From NCBI GenBank assembly GCA_036874045.1, contig CM072338.1, positions 17,010,501-17,074,500 of the forward strand: a stretch of 64,000 nucleotides of DNA, in the 5' to 3' direction. Numbering within the stretch: position 1 is the stretch's first letter; the number at the start of each line of letters is the position of its first letter. The notes below the pieces were generated by a model, which did no database searches, was not told the origin of the DNA, and saw only the letters and a list, made by a program, of their open reading frames with translations. This DNA comes from Cymodocea nodosa (Eukaryota > Streptophyta > Magnoliopsida > Alismatales > Cymodoceaceae). Below, in pieces: positions 10,381 to 23,557 of this stretch. The position numbers were made by a program, and so were the translations under genes.

Positions 10381-12756
10381 ATGTTGATCTGCTGTTGTTC
10401 TCGGGGGGGATTCGTTGCGCCGTTGAGCTGTTCTCCTCCTTCCTATTGTTTTCCTTCCTCCTCTTCTTCTTATTCCTTCGGCTGGAGGGGCGTGGTTGTT
10501 GGGATTGCGCAGAGGGGGCGCCGCCGATTATCGGGGATTAGGGCGTCTATGGTGGATTCCCAGGGGAGCACGGAAGATTTCGCCAAGCGGATGGAGCAAG
10601 CGTGGCTCATCTCCAAGGTAACGGATTTTGTCACGTTTCTATGTTTTCTGCTGCAATTTTGAGTGCTTCTTTTTATCTGAATCGATTTTCGTAAACACAA
10701 ATCGCATTCGATTGCGAGAGCTCAATCTCCCATCCTTCCTTATTCACGTGGTCGTACCTAGATTAGTCTCTAACAGGGTCCAAAACAAGTGCGTTTTGGA
10801 AATCTGAACGCAATGTCTTCCCAAAAATCAGGATAAACACGGATCACTTGCTGATGTTCAAAGCTCAAACACTTGGGCTTTTGTCTCAGGGCGGACTACA
10901 AATTATCAAATTCTGTTCTTTTTTTTTATTGTACGTTACACCATGATTTTTATTGTATGTTTATGGCTCTGATATGCTGGAGATGATGATGTTGTTGGCT
11001 TAGTAATTGTAATTGTGAAACACGAGAATTCTAGAAAATAGATAAATCAGGGTTAAGACAATACGTGTGGACTGAACCAACATTTAAGTCTGACGTTCAA
11101 AATTTTCCAGGGTGAGAATTCAAAAATCTCTTTGATAACATTATGAATATGTAACTTTCCTTATCAATAAATATCAAAATATAAATACGAAGTCTTCTCA
11201 TTTTCTTTGTCTTCCTTCCCCTTCCCTCACACCAACAAGATTTTTTAGTTTCTTTTTTTCCCTCAAGGTGTAGGAGCATGTGTATGTTACCCGTAGAAAA
11301 ATGTAACGAGATAGGTCGTCAAAATTCATCTTTGTGGGTTATTTGAATGAAGTTGACACTGGAATTGTTTTCTATCTATTTTTATTATGGTTAATTTTTA
11401 ACTCCAAGTGAAACTGGCTACATACAATCCATTTGGAAAAGTTTCTGCAAATCAAGTGAAAAACTAAAGTTTGCCTTAATCCAAATTAAATTAATTTTAA
11501 TTAGATCATATACATGTGGATGCTGTTATTTGGTACGAGTGTCTCATCCTTGTAGGCTTTGCACATGCCAATCCAACCAAAGGTAGGCATACCGGTGGTT
11601 ATGTTTCATTTTGACCTTTTGAGCTAATATCCTTCTTGAATATATATTTATATTTTGTTAACATCAAAAAGATAAGATTCTTTCCTGGTTCACACAAGAT
11701 TAATTTTATTTGGACTACGGAAATGCAAATGCAAGTTGTGCAGTAATCTTACTTTGATCAACTTATCATTTTTTTAGGAAAATTTTTTGGCACCTGTAGT
11801 GTTTCTCTCAAAGAATTAACTACATTTTAGTAATTTTTTTATTATTTATATTAAAATCTTATCATTACTGTATTGTAATAAATAATCGTGGTTGAAGGAC
11901 TTTAGTGCCTGCAAAATTCTACGTTATCCTCAAGACAAGCGATGGTAACCTTACTTTAGTCGATTCTTCATTTTCCTTTAGAAAATTTGGAAGGTACCTA
12001 TGATGTGTTTCACAAAGAAATAATTACCTCTTTAAGTTTCAAGTGTTTATTGTTAAATTTAAATCTTTGAATAGAAAGAAAACAAAGGAGACATAATTGA
12101 CTTCTAACTTCTAGCTACTTATGTAACTGACTTGTGGATGTAGATCAAAAGAAGAAAAAAGGAGACATTTAAGTTCAAGTCACATCTCCAGAAATTAGGA
12201 TGTGGAAAAGCATTCACAAAATTACATAACAATTTATTACATGTTTTTCTTACCCTGTTCTTTGCATGTGTAATCAACCGTGTCCTGCAAATGCATTGCA
12301 CGAAATAAAGAATGTTGAGATAGTGTTGGATGAACCCAGACTTAGTGAATGCCTTATGTACCACTCCTATTGAATCAAAAAATCAGGGAGTCATACTGAT
12401 GATCTCTATTATAATGTTATGATGCAGCAACCCGAGCCAGTTATGTGTTGTTCTTGTGATGCAAAAGGGTATGTAGACTGTAAGTGGTGTCGAGGCACAG
12501 GCTTTTTCATTATTGGAGACAACATGCTCTGTGAAGTGCCTTCAAGAAACACTAGCTGCGTGATATGCTCCGGGAAGGTAGTCTTTGTATTTCACGGGGT
12601 AATGATACTCCCACCTTTTTAATCAATGAATCGATTTTCTAATGGACATCTTCATCCTTATTCTAGGGTTCTACATGTTGTACTGATTGCAAGGGAACAG
12701 GATTTCGTGCCCGATGGTTGGGACAAGCACCTTCCAGTTCCAGCAGATCTGCTTGA
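10381..12756 (+). CDS. Plastid DnaJ-type (BSD2-like) cysteine-rich zinc-finger protein
   Basis: Exons: 10381-10617, 12428-12577 and 12667-12756, both junctions phase 0, giving 158 residues. Residues 1-55 are Ser/Arg-rich and poor in acidic residues, as expected of a chloroplast transit peptide. The C-terminal half carries four CxxC units of the DnaJ central zinc-binding type: CCSCDAKG, CKWCRGTG, CVICSGKG and CTDCKGTG. The first is degenerate, with A where the second glycine is usual. There is no J domain. It resembles Arabidopsis At5g17840-type proteins rather than BSD2 itself. Such proteins act as small thiol/zinc chaperones in plastids; the client is unknown. Intron 1 is 1.8 kb. The ATG at 10381 is the first in frame after the GC-rich leader; 10378 is a GTG. 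Confidence 0.85.
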
Positions 12757-13526
12757 TACAACGAAGTGTTAGTGTATCGTCCTAAATGGACGTGTTTCTT
12801 ACGAACTGCAAACCATACCATACTCTGTGTATAGACTTTAACATGGCTAGCTTATAAATTCCCCGTTGGTTCTGACAGCTAACACAGCGCCCTTGTAGTC
12901 GCAGTTAAAACTAATGGTAATTTGTTTTCCTATTTTTACCATGTTAACCACCAAAAAATGTGTTTGTAGCTTTTGAGTTTACGAAAAGACATCCTGTCCT
13001 TTCCATGACCTTACGAGAGAATTTCTCGCAACTTTCTCCAACATTTCCTCGTATTTGCATATTCATCTCTCGATTTTCATCTCTTGATTCATGCATGTCA
13101 TCTTTGCGTAGGGGTCATGCTAATCTTATGGAAAAGGTAATACAAAATGCAATTACGATTTGGAAAAAATTATCCTCAAATGTTATTAATATAAGAAGAA
13201 TTGAAAAGATTTTGAACAATGCAAAATTTATGTAATCGCTACATGCAATTTTAAGGAGAATTGTCCTCAAATGCGTAAATAAAAACATCATATTTGTGAT
13301 AAAAGTTTTTCTTTACAAGTGCAAAGTTTATTTCCAGTATTTGATCTTATATTTTCAATTGTTACGATGGACCAATCTCCTTACCTTTGCACTTCAATTA
13401 TAGTTTCAATGTTACAATGACCATGTCTCTTCTATAATCTTCTATGAAACGATTGTTGTGTTGAAATATAAGCATCTAACTTAAAATATATTACTTAAAA
13501 GTAAAAAATCTTTTTATTATTATATT
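12757..13526. other. 3' flank of the BSD2-like gene and short intergenic stretch
   Basis: The sequence includes the probable 3' UTR of the BSD2-like gene and then AT-rich DNA up to the target site of the copia element. Short open frames (for example near 12960-13235) have no family resemblance and are treated as chance. Confidence 0.5.
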
Positions 13527-13751
13527 TGTTGAGATTATTTATTTTCTTATAGTTTCATTTTATTAAAAGATTGTTAAATAGACTCAAATCCCTACGTCAA
13601 TCAAGATCTAAATAATTATACATATATATTCTTTTACGGGTAACTCAACCCGATTAATAAGATCTTTAAGCAATTTTTTCCTCATTCACTGAAGTTTGTT
13701 GTGATCTCTCAACCCTTTGCTTCCATTGTTAGCGATCACTAGATTTCGTCA
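13527..13751 (+). repeat. Left LTR of the copia element
   Basis: A 225-bp direct repeat partner of 18268-18491, beginning TGTTGAGATTATTT and ending GATTTCGTCA. Shared blocks include 'cttatagtttcattttatt', 'attaataagatct' and 'gcgatcactagatttc'. Confidence 0.92.
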
Positions 13752-13763
13752 TAGTATCAAACA
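13752..13763 (+). other. Degenerate primer-binding site of the copia element
   Basis: The sequence tagtatcaaaca directly follows the left LTR and matches 8 of 12 positions of the usual plant copia site TGGTATCAGAGC (complementary to initiator methionine tRNA). The position fits; the divergence agrees with the age of the copy. Confidence 0.6.
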
Positions 13764-14049
13764 AAGCATGGTTTGCAGATTTAAGGTCGTTTGTAGTTGA
13801 TTTGGTGATATCTCAATGTTTTCTCTTTTTTCAGCGTTCTGATCTCTAGGCTTTTTTTTTCGATTCTTGTTATATTTCTTTCTTCGATCTATGAGTTGTC
13901 TCAAAATCGATTTGTTTCTCTTCCTTGCTTGGAAGTTCTTTTTCACTATTTTCACCTGATCTAGAGTTTCTTGGGTTAGTTTCTATAATGTTTGTCTTTT
14001 GCATCCACCTACTCTCTTGTTATAGAGACCCATAAGAAGACTACTTTCT

Positions 14050-17000
14050 ATAATGTGATCCTTATTTTGTTCTGAACTTTGATTATTCGTATATTGGGAG
14101 TAGCCTTGTTTCCAAGAAACTTAATCAAGATAACTATACTACCTAGAGTCATGCCATGAAAAAGGCATTGAACTTCAAGAACTATATAGGATTCATCATC
14201 AAAGAAGTTCAACAACCTTCTGTTGAATTTGATCCCATATGACATGACAAATGGAAACAGATTAATGATATGTTGTGTTCTTGGTTAGCCAACTCTATTG
14301 AACCTGAAATCTATGAAAGTGTAAACTATATGGATAATGCTAGAGATATTTGGGAGGACTTGGATAGATCTTAGTGCAACGATAATCGTAAATTTCAGAT
14401 TTACATGTCTCTTGCAAGGATATCACAATATCAGTTATCCATCAGTGCTTACTTTTAATAAACTCAAAACCTTGTAGGCTGAATTGAGTTTATATGAACC
14501 CTTGCCTGAGTGTAACTATGGCATACTTAAAGAATGCAAATGTAGTGTATTATCAACAGATTACCTAGCAGAGCCTTGAGTGGGAAATCTCCATTTGAAG
14601 TCCGACATCAAAAGAAACTAGATTACAGTAAGTTAAAGAGTTTTTGGATGTTTGGTTTTTGCTTTAAATGATCATTTGAAACATAAGTTTGACAAAAGAG
14701 CTTGCGGATGCATATTCATAGGGTATCCTTTTGATAAAAAGGGATACGAGCTATTTGATTTGGATAATAAAATATTTTTCATTAGTAGAAATATGGCTTT
14801 TTTAAAGAAATTTTTTCCTTATCATCAGAAGGGACTGTCAATGAGTAGTGAAAATGAGAATTCTGATATTGTTGATCATCACAAATCTACCAATCCAGAT
14901 AGCACAAAAATTTTGTTTCATAAAAATACCGCAAATATCTTGGAAGTCAATGATCCTATCCAACCTAATAAAGAAAGCACAACCATTGTGAATGATTCAT
15001 TTCCTCTAGTGAGTGGTAATGATAATGCTTCTTATAATCTTCTAGGTGATATAAAGGAGGAAGATGAAACAGAAGATCAAAATCAAATATACACAAATGA
15101 AATACAAAGTGCTTTGAATGAAGAAGGGCCTCCTAGTGGTGATCCACTTAGGAGGTCCAAAAGGTCAGTTAAATCACCAAATTATCTAAAAGATTATATT
15201 TGCTCGTCTGTTAGTATTACAATGGAATATCCAATTGCAAATTTTGTAAGTGTTTTTCTCCTAACCATCAAGCTTTTATCTTTGCCATGTATGATCATTA
15301 TGAGTCACGAACATATGAGGAGGCCAAAGAAGACCTTCGATGGTGTCAAGCTATGGAACTTGAACTTCATGCACTCACATATAATGGTACTTGGAAAATT
15401 GTTACCCTACCTAAAGGGAAAAAGGCTATTAGCTGCAAGTGGGTGTATAAAGTTAAGTTGAGAGCTGATGATGGTATTGAAAGGTTTAAAGTCAGGCTTG
15501 TTGTTAAAGAATTCACACAAAAAGAGAAGCTAAATTACAATGAAACTTTTGTTCTAATTGCAAAATTGGTAACCTTTAGATGCATCTTGGCAATTACTAT
15601 GTTTGTTGGCTGGGAGTTGCACTAACTAGACATCAACAATGTTTGTTTACATGGAGACATTAAAGAAAAAATTTATATTAAAATATCACTGAGGTAGGAT
15701 TTGTGCACTTGGAATTTGATAGAATTAAAAAAAAATTTCGTTAGATTCTGAGTGATGAAGTGTTTATGCATTTTGAGATTCAAATTCCTTTAGAAATTGA
15801 ATTTCAATCAGGTGTAAAGGTTGAGAAAATGAATTCCTGACTTAAAAAGTCAGAATTCAATTTCTCGAATATTTTATTTATTTATTTTAAAAATTCAGTT
15901 GAATCGAGTGAAAGAGACTTTTTTTTTTATTTTAATTTCGATAGAATTGAATAAATATTTTGGTTCGCTCGTAACACCTCCTCTATATATATTTTTTAAT
16001 ATTATTATTATATTTTTTTAACCTATTTTTTTCTTTTTAGCTTCATTTGTAAGTTTCACCTAATTTTAATTAAATAAGGAGTTAAATATGCATATCTAGT
16101 TTTAACAAATGATATATACAAATCAAATTTAATATATTATTTTAAATACTTATTATAAAATTATTATGATTATCTATGATGAAAATAGATTTTCATAAAA
16201 CCAAAAGTGATGACATAATATGTAACATTATAATTCATTAAAGGGTAAGACAATATTTTGAAAATAAATTTGATAGGTTATTTTTAATTAAGTACTCATA
16301 TCAAAAGATGTGAATATCTACATTGACATTTTTTTCCCAATTATAAAAATACTTAAATTCATTTTTCATAGACATTCATGGTATTTTTATTATGAATGCT
16401 CAAAATAGCATATCAAATTTAATTTTGATATATCAATTAACGATATTAAATATATGATTCATAAAGAAAATAATGCCAAAATCATAAGTAAAAAAGTAAA
16501 ATAAAACAACGTAATTCAAATGGGGGCAAAATGTTATACAAACTCGGTATGCCATTTTCAAATATAGGAAAAATTACTATAAGTACTAAAATTAACATTT
16601 TCTTAAAATACTTTTAGATTTTTTAAAATATCTTAAATATAATAGTTATTTTTTGAGTTCAACATGTCATTGTTGTAGTCCTATTTGTAAGATTTCTCTA
16701 AGTAACAATTTAATTGAGATATATTCCAACTTAGATATTCTTAAATTTTTTATCGAAGTTGTAACTTTATTCAAAAACCTTTATTTTAACTTTGATATTC
16801 CTATACATAAAAGTTACAATTCGATTTAATTTTTTCTTTTAACTTAGATATTTTTATGTTTTATCTAAGTTATAATTTCATTTAATTAACTTAATCTTAT
16901 CCTTTTAACTCATTCCCTGGTTAATTATATTTTCACTAATTACTTTAATTCATTACTTCAATAAAAATCAATTATGTTTAATTCTATCATATACACAAAC

Positions 17001-18260
17001 ACCTAAATTTCAATTTTCATCAAATTCTGGAATTTGCACAAACACCTAAATTTCAAATTTTTTTTGTCAAATTCTATAGAATTCAAATTTTGTTAGAATT
17101 TAAATTCTACAAAATTTAAATTCTAAGTGCACAAACAGATCCTAAGAGTACATGCTAAGGGAGAGCAAATTTGTCTACTTAAAAAGTCTTTATATGGCTT
17201 AAAACAAACGTCAAGGAATTAGTATTTTAAATTGCAGAAGGCTCTTATTAATTTAGGTTTTTTTCATTCCTATGCTAATTATTCCTTGTTCATCAAAAAA
17301 AGTGAATATCAATTGTTATCTTGTTAGTATATGTGGATGATATTGTGGTTATAAGAAGTGATAATCAATAAATCTTGAGATTAAAAGCAAAGTTGGATGC
17401 TTCATTCAAATTAAAAGATTTAGGTATGTTAAAATATTTCTAAGGTATTGAGATCTCTCACGTGCTAGTATAGGAATTTTTATTTACCAACAAAAATATT
17501 GCCTAGATTTATTGCATGACACTAGGATGCTGGGAAGCTATCTAGCAAATGTGCCTATGGTAGAAAAATTTTAGTTGGAAGATAACAATCCTATGTTACT
17601 TGATTCAACCGTTTATAGAAGGCTTATTGGTTGCTTAATATACCTTACCATAACTAGACCTGATATTGCTTATTCTATTCAATTCTTCAGTTAGTTCATG
17701 TATATACTAAATCAAAGACACCTTCAAGGTCTAATTCATGTTGTGAAATGCTTAAAGGGCTCCTTAGGTAGTGGAATTTTCTTCAATGCTACTTCAATTC
17801 CTAAAATGGTTACTTACACAGACGTTGACTAGGGTAGATGCCCTTTAGCTAGGTGATTAGTGATTCTCTTGTTTCATGGAAATCCAAAAAGTAGCACATT
17901 ATTACCTATTCTTCAATTGAGGTAGAGCATAGAGCCCTGAGCACTACTGTTCAAGAGATTACTTGGTTGCGTGCTTATTTTAAACAGTTAGGTATGACTT
18001 AAATGACACCCACTAAATTATTTTGTGAAAATACTACAACTTTACAAATAGCAAAAAATACAATTTTCCATGCAGGCACAAAACATATTGAGCTTAATTG
18101 TCATTTTGTCCAAGAGAAATATTTAGCAGGTGAGATACAATTTCAATTTGCTAGATCAATGCATCAAGTAGCTGATGTTTTAACAAAACCTCTCAGCACA
18201 CCTATTTTTACTCATTTAATTGGTAAATTTGGCTTACGGAATCCCTTCAATCCAGTTTAA
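14050..18260 (+). pseudogene. Broken copia gag-pol gene
   Basis: Readable pieces in order are as follows. Gag (about 14156-14530) has the WKQIND...W...DIWEDL pattern of the UBN2-type gag domain. The integrase C-terminal tail (about 14565-14810) includes LSGKSPFEV and KGYELFDLDNK. The spacer and RT start (to about 15690) includes ISCKWVYKVKL. After the nested insertion come LKKSLYGLKQ (about 17190) and the catalytic YVDD at 17330-17341. The RNase H tail is at 18003-18260, with KHIEL and a 'VADVLTKPL' block. Gag joins directly to the integrase tail, so protease and the integrase core were deleted. There is a frameshift near 14640, another near 15265, and many stops in 17220-18000. It cannot encode a working polyprotein. 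Confidence 0.9.
15697..17142. mobile_element. 1446-bp non-autonomous DNA element nested in copia RT
   Basis: Copia coding sequence stops at about 15693 and resumes at about 17146 with the expected next motif, so the boundaries are well bracketed. The ends are imperfect terminal inverted repeats: ggatttgtgcacttggaat on the left, and ggatctgtttgtgcactta as the reverse complement of the right end. The left copy lacks 4 bases. Flanking triplets are gta and taa, an imperfect fit to the TAA duplication of PIF/Harbinger elements. The interior is AT-rich and non-coding, with a 43-bp direct repeat near 16993 and 17036 ('cacaaacacctaaatttca'). The terminal tgtttgtgca motif is shared with the Harbinger relic at 27923-32575. 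Confidence 0.75.
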
Positions 18261-18267
18261 GGAGGAG
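18259..18267 (+). other. Polypurine tract of the copia element
   Basis: The run aaggaggag directly abuts the right LTR, where plus-strand DNA synthesis of LTR retroelements is primed. Confidence 0.8.
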
Positions 18268-18491
18268 TGTTGAGATTATTTCTATTCTTATAGTTTCATT
18301 TTATTGAAAGATTGTTAAATGGGTTTGGATCCTCCATTGACCTAGATCCGTACAATTGTACGTATATATTCTTTTATAGGTAGCTCAACTCAATTAATAA
18401 GATCTCTGAATGATTTTTCCCCCATTCACGGAAGCTTGCTACGATCTCTCCGCCCTTCACTTCTGTCACTGGCGATCACTAGATTTCTTCA
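18268..18491 (+). repeat. Right LTR of the copia element
   Basis: A 224-bp partner of the left LTR, beginning TGTTGAGATTATTT and ending GATTTCTTCA, followed by the target duplication atatt. Confidence 0.92.
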
Positions 18492-18700
18492 ATATTTTGT
18501 TTCAAATCTCATCTCATTTTTAATATCAAATTATTTTAACCCTGTCCATCAAGAATTCACAGATTTCCCACCAATTAAGTAGAGCTTTCAGCAAATTGAT
18601 TATAGATGTGCCTAAGAAGGACGAGAATCAACTACTCCCTTGTAATTTGAATATCTAAATGAACTTTAGCTTAGAGATTAAGCTGAAATGGAATTTACAG

Positions 18701-21483
18701 CTACACAGCACAACAAAGTTTGGAATCTATAGAAGTTAAACACATGCAGAATGCTTGATAACCAGTCAAAGGATACCTGCATGAAGGAAAAGAGTGATGA
18801 TGAGCATCAGCAAAGTAGGAAAAGTGGCAAATTAATTGATGTGCAAGGTCTATGTGATTTGATCCTCACCTAAACTCCACCAAATACTTCGCTTTACCTA
18901 TCCTTCCAAACTGCAATAGCAACTGTTTTCCATTCTCCTGATTCAACAGATAAAATACAATTCTTTCAGGAGAATTTTGCTTTGATCTTAAAACTGAGAT
19001 ATAGTTTGCTTTGAGGAGGATTTTAAACAGATAAAATACAGCTTGTTTACTACAATATATTTTGGCAGATGGGATGAGGTAAATGCCTATAATTTTGTTG
19101 GGAGCAAGTGCCACGATCTCATTCTTGCTACAATTTAGCTCCGTCAAAGCAATAAAAGACAGATACCTCCATGGTCAGCTGAAAATTCTTTACTGATGGT
19201 TGAATTTTATGCCCCGTCCTTCCTTCTCTTTCTCTGAAGTCAAGTTCATATCGCTTCAGTACCTACAATGTAATCATTGATTAACGTTTGTGCTCCAAAA
19301 GTTGTAAACTTTTTACTCTTACATTGTTATATAATGGAATCTTTGAGAACAGTTGGTAGCTTTTATCTTTCTTCTCTTCCCAGTCCTTTGGAAGTCCACT
19401 AATGTGCTGAATCTGTACAATGTAGACACTAATAGCATTAATGGATTAAAAAGCTTCTACAATAAGAACCGATGTCACATTGATATTAGTCTTGACCCTT
19501 GGTTAGATTTCAAAATCTTCTCAAATAAAACAGCACCTGATTTGCATTCTTTAGCTGCATAGATTGGTGTTTGGGTATCCATGCTGTCATGCTTCTAAAT
19601 CTTCCACTCCAGGTACTTATGGTAGGCATGAACCTGCCGTGGCCAGTTATTCCAACTTAGAAAAAGAAGATAACCTGTGTGCAGAAATAAAAACAAAAAC
19701 TTACTCCACAACCCCAAGAAGATGATTGGTCTTCTGCTTGAGAGAATTGCGAGATTTTCCCTGTCAAAATTTAGACAAAAACCATAAAAGACGACTCTGG
19801 GTAACTTAGGGAAAATTGCCCTGCCCGCCACTCGACTGGTAAGTGCACCAAAGTAACATTCATTATCAATTAATTCTTTTTTTTGACAGAAGCTTGATTA
19901 GTAGGGAAATAATTATTTAAAAAACATATTATCATGTGCAATTGCAGTAGTGCATGGAAATCCATGTTTATAATGCCAAGGGATATTTTTCATGCAAATG
20001 TAACTTGAAAATTTTATCTGCCGAAAGAAAACACGATTGTGGATAAATTTCCTATCATAAAAAAAAATGTTTAAACTGTAAGATACTTTATAGCATGAAC
20101 TCATGATAATATAATTCTACTGTCACCTTTCTCCTAGATGATGTAAGACTATATTCATTAGCAAATACCACATTCTCCTTCACTTAAGCCCTAGACGTTT
20201 TTCTCATCATGACCCAAGTCAATATCACAAGGCAATGTTGTTAGCGTGTGAAAGTACTTTGGAACAAATAATCATTATTAAACACACCCTTAATGTTTCT
20301 AAAGTTAGTAGAGCTTAATCGAGGATGATTCGTGAGCTGAGTTTTATGTAAATTGACACATTTGAAATCCACTAACACAGAAAATATTGATTTAAATCGA
20401 CTGTGTCTAATATAATAGCAACCAAGTAGCTTCATTATTGTTGGCAACATTAATTTCATCAATGAAACGAAACTTCTGACAATAGTGCAGTCTTTCATGA
20501 ACACCGGGACCAACATATATGATATTCAAGGGAAATGTATTTAAAGTTATATAAGCATTGTTGTTCTAATTAATCAAAAGCTTAGTTTTTTTTTCCAAGC
20601 AAATAGATTATTGTTACCTGATCCCAGATGCGATATTTTGTCCCCATAAGATTGGCAGTAATGGTGCCCAGGAAGCTGTCATCTGATCTGCACAATATGC
20701 CTTTTGGATTCATAGCTATGACGAATTCAGACCTACCACTACGTCGCCGATGCCAAGCAACCGCTAATTTCCGATCTTTTCTGCCTTGGCCCTCCTGTTT
20801 GGACATCGGGAAGAACATCAACATTCAAACTTGCGTAGGCATCGAGCAATTTTTTCATTCTACATGCAAAGTTTCAAACGCTTCTCATCTACTCTGGCAA
20901 TGAAAGAGATCTTACACTGGTGTAGAGGGAATACAGAGAAAGGCCTTTCAATCCCTGAGCAGATTCCTTGACAACACTGCAGGTACACGTCCCCACATCC
21001 AAAGGCAAAGGTCTACACAACAAAGACCTGGAAAACAAACCAGAACAAAAATCAAGCACATACCACACCAAACTAACCCCCCCAAAAAAACCCCAAATTT
21101 GGCAGAGGAAAACCCTAATACCTATTAGGCAGCGTGGACCACGAAGACGCGGGTGCGGCCTCGGTGTCGGAGAACTCCCACGCCTCCATGGACGAGGAAG
21201 GCGGGTCCCAGATCTTCAGCCCCTCGACCGTCTCCGATTCGTTCGCACGCATGCAAAGCTGCAACGACGTCGGCTTCAACGGCCGTTTCTTCCCTCCGCA
21301 GGCGGCGTTGTCGGCGCAGCGAACGAGATCGATCCCGTCCGGAGCCGGCGCGGCGTTCTCCTTGTCGTCGTGGTGCTCGGCGGTGAGGGGGTTGAGGTAG
21401 AGGGACTTGTACGGCTCGGGGGACGCGTGGTTGCCATGGTGGGAGCACAGCGACGGCTTCCTGGCGATGATGGTGGTGGCCAT
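18701..21483 (-). CDS. TLP8: Tubby-like protein 8 (nine exons)
   Basis: Exons, 5' to 3': 21483-21122, 21027-20916, 20794-20618, 19760-19705, 19633-19537, 19412-19323, 19262-19167, 18937-18870 and 18776-18701. All junctions are GT-AG and the sum is 377 codons plus stop. The C-terminal tubby domain runs from about residue 121 (SLLCRPLPLDVG) through EGQGRKDRKLAVAWHRRR, AWIPKHQSM, DFRERE..SVKNFQL and LLLQFGRIGK to FRYPLTGYQAFCMCL, ending SIDSKLCCAV. Residues 1-120 are low-complexity and begin MATTIIARKP, with a DKENAAP stretch. No F-box is visible; AtTLP8 likewise lacks one. Tubby domains bind phosphoinositides, and plant TLPs act in stress signalling. The ATG at 21483 was chosen because it lies about 135 bp past a TATA box and starts the family-like sequence; an upstream in-frame ATG at 21606 is less likely. 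Confidence 0.92.
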
Positions 21484-21618
21484 CCTTGGTCCTTCGATCG
21501 CTGTTTCGAGATTTGAATGGGTTGAGCAGCGTTCACTGATCACGGTGCCGTTGGAGGCGAGTGGGAAACTCATGCGTTTGAATTTTGAATCGTAAGTCAA
21601 CGTCACGAGGGATCTAAT

Positions 21619-21627
21619 ATTTTTATA
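21619..21627 (-). promoter_or_regulatory. TATA box of the Tubby-like gene
   Basis: The minus-strand sequence TATAAAAAT lies about 135 bp upstream of the chosen ATG at 21483. That places a transcription start near 21590 and a leader of about 105 nt. Confidence 0.55.

Positions 21628-23557
<1,930 letters not shown>

Larger units (their letters stand above)
13527..18491 (+). mobile_element. Decayed Ty1/copia LTR retrotransposon with a nested insertion
   Basis: Two related LTRs (13527-13751 and 18268-18491) start with TGTTGAG and end in CA. They are flanked by an identical 5-bp direct repeat, atatt, at 13522-13526 and 18492-18496, so both insertion boundaries are fixed. A primer-binding site and polypurine tract sit in the expected places. 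Internal order is gag, integrase C-terminus, RT and RNase H, which is copia order. The LTRs agree at roughly four bases in five by eye, implying an old insertion. The zinc knuckle, protease and integrase catalytic core are missing, stops and frameshifts abound, and a 1446-bp element interrupts RT. The element lies only 210 bp beyond the stop codon of the Tubby-like gene. Confidence 0.93.

Noticed and set aside
21115..21536. Several long open frames on both strands overlapping the first TLP8 exon
   Set aside because: They are GC-driven shadow frames. Only the minus-strand frame that splices into the tubby domain has family support and in-phase junctions.
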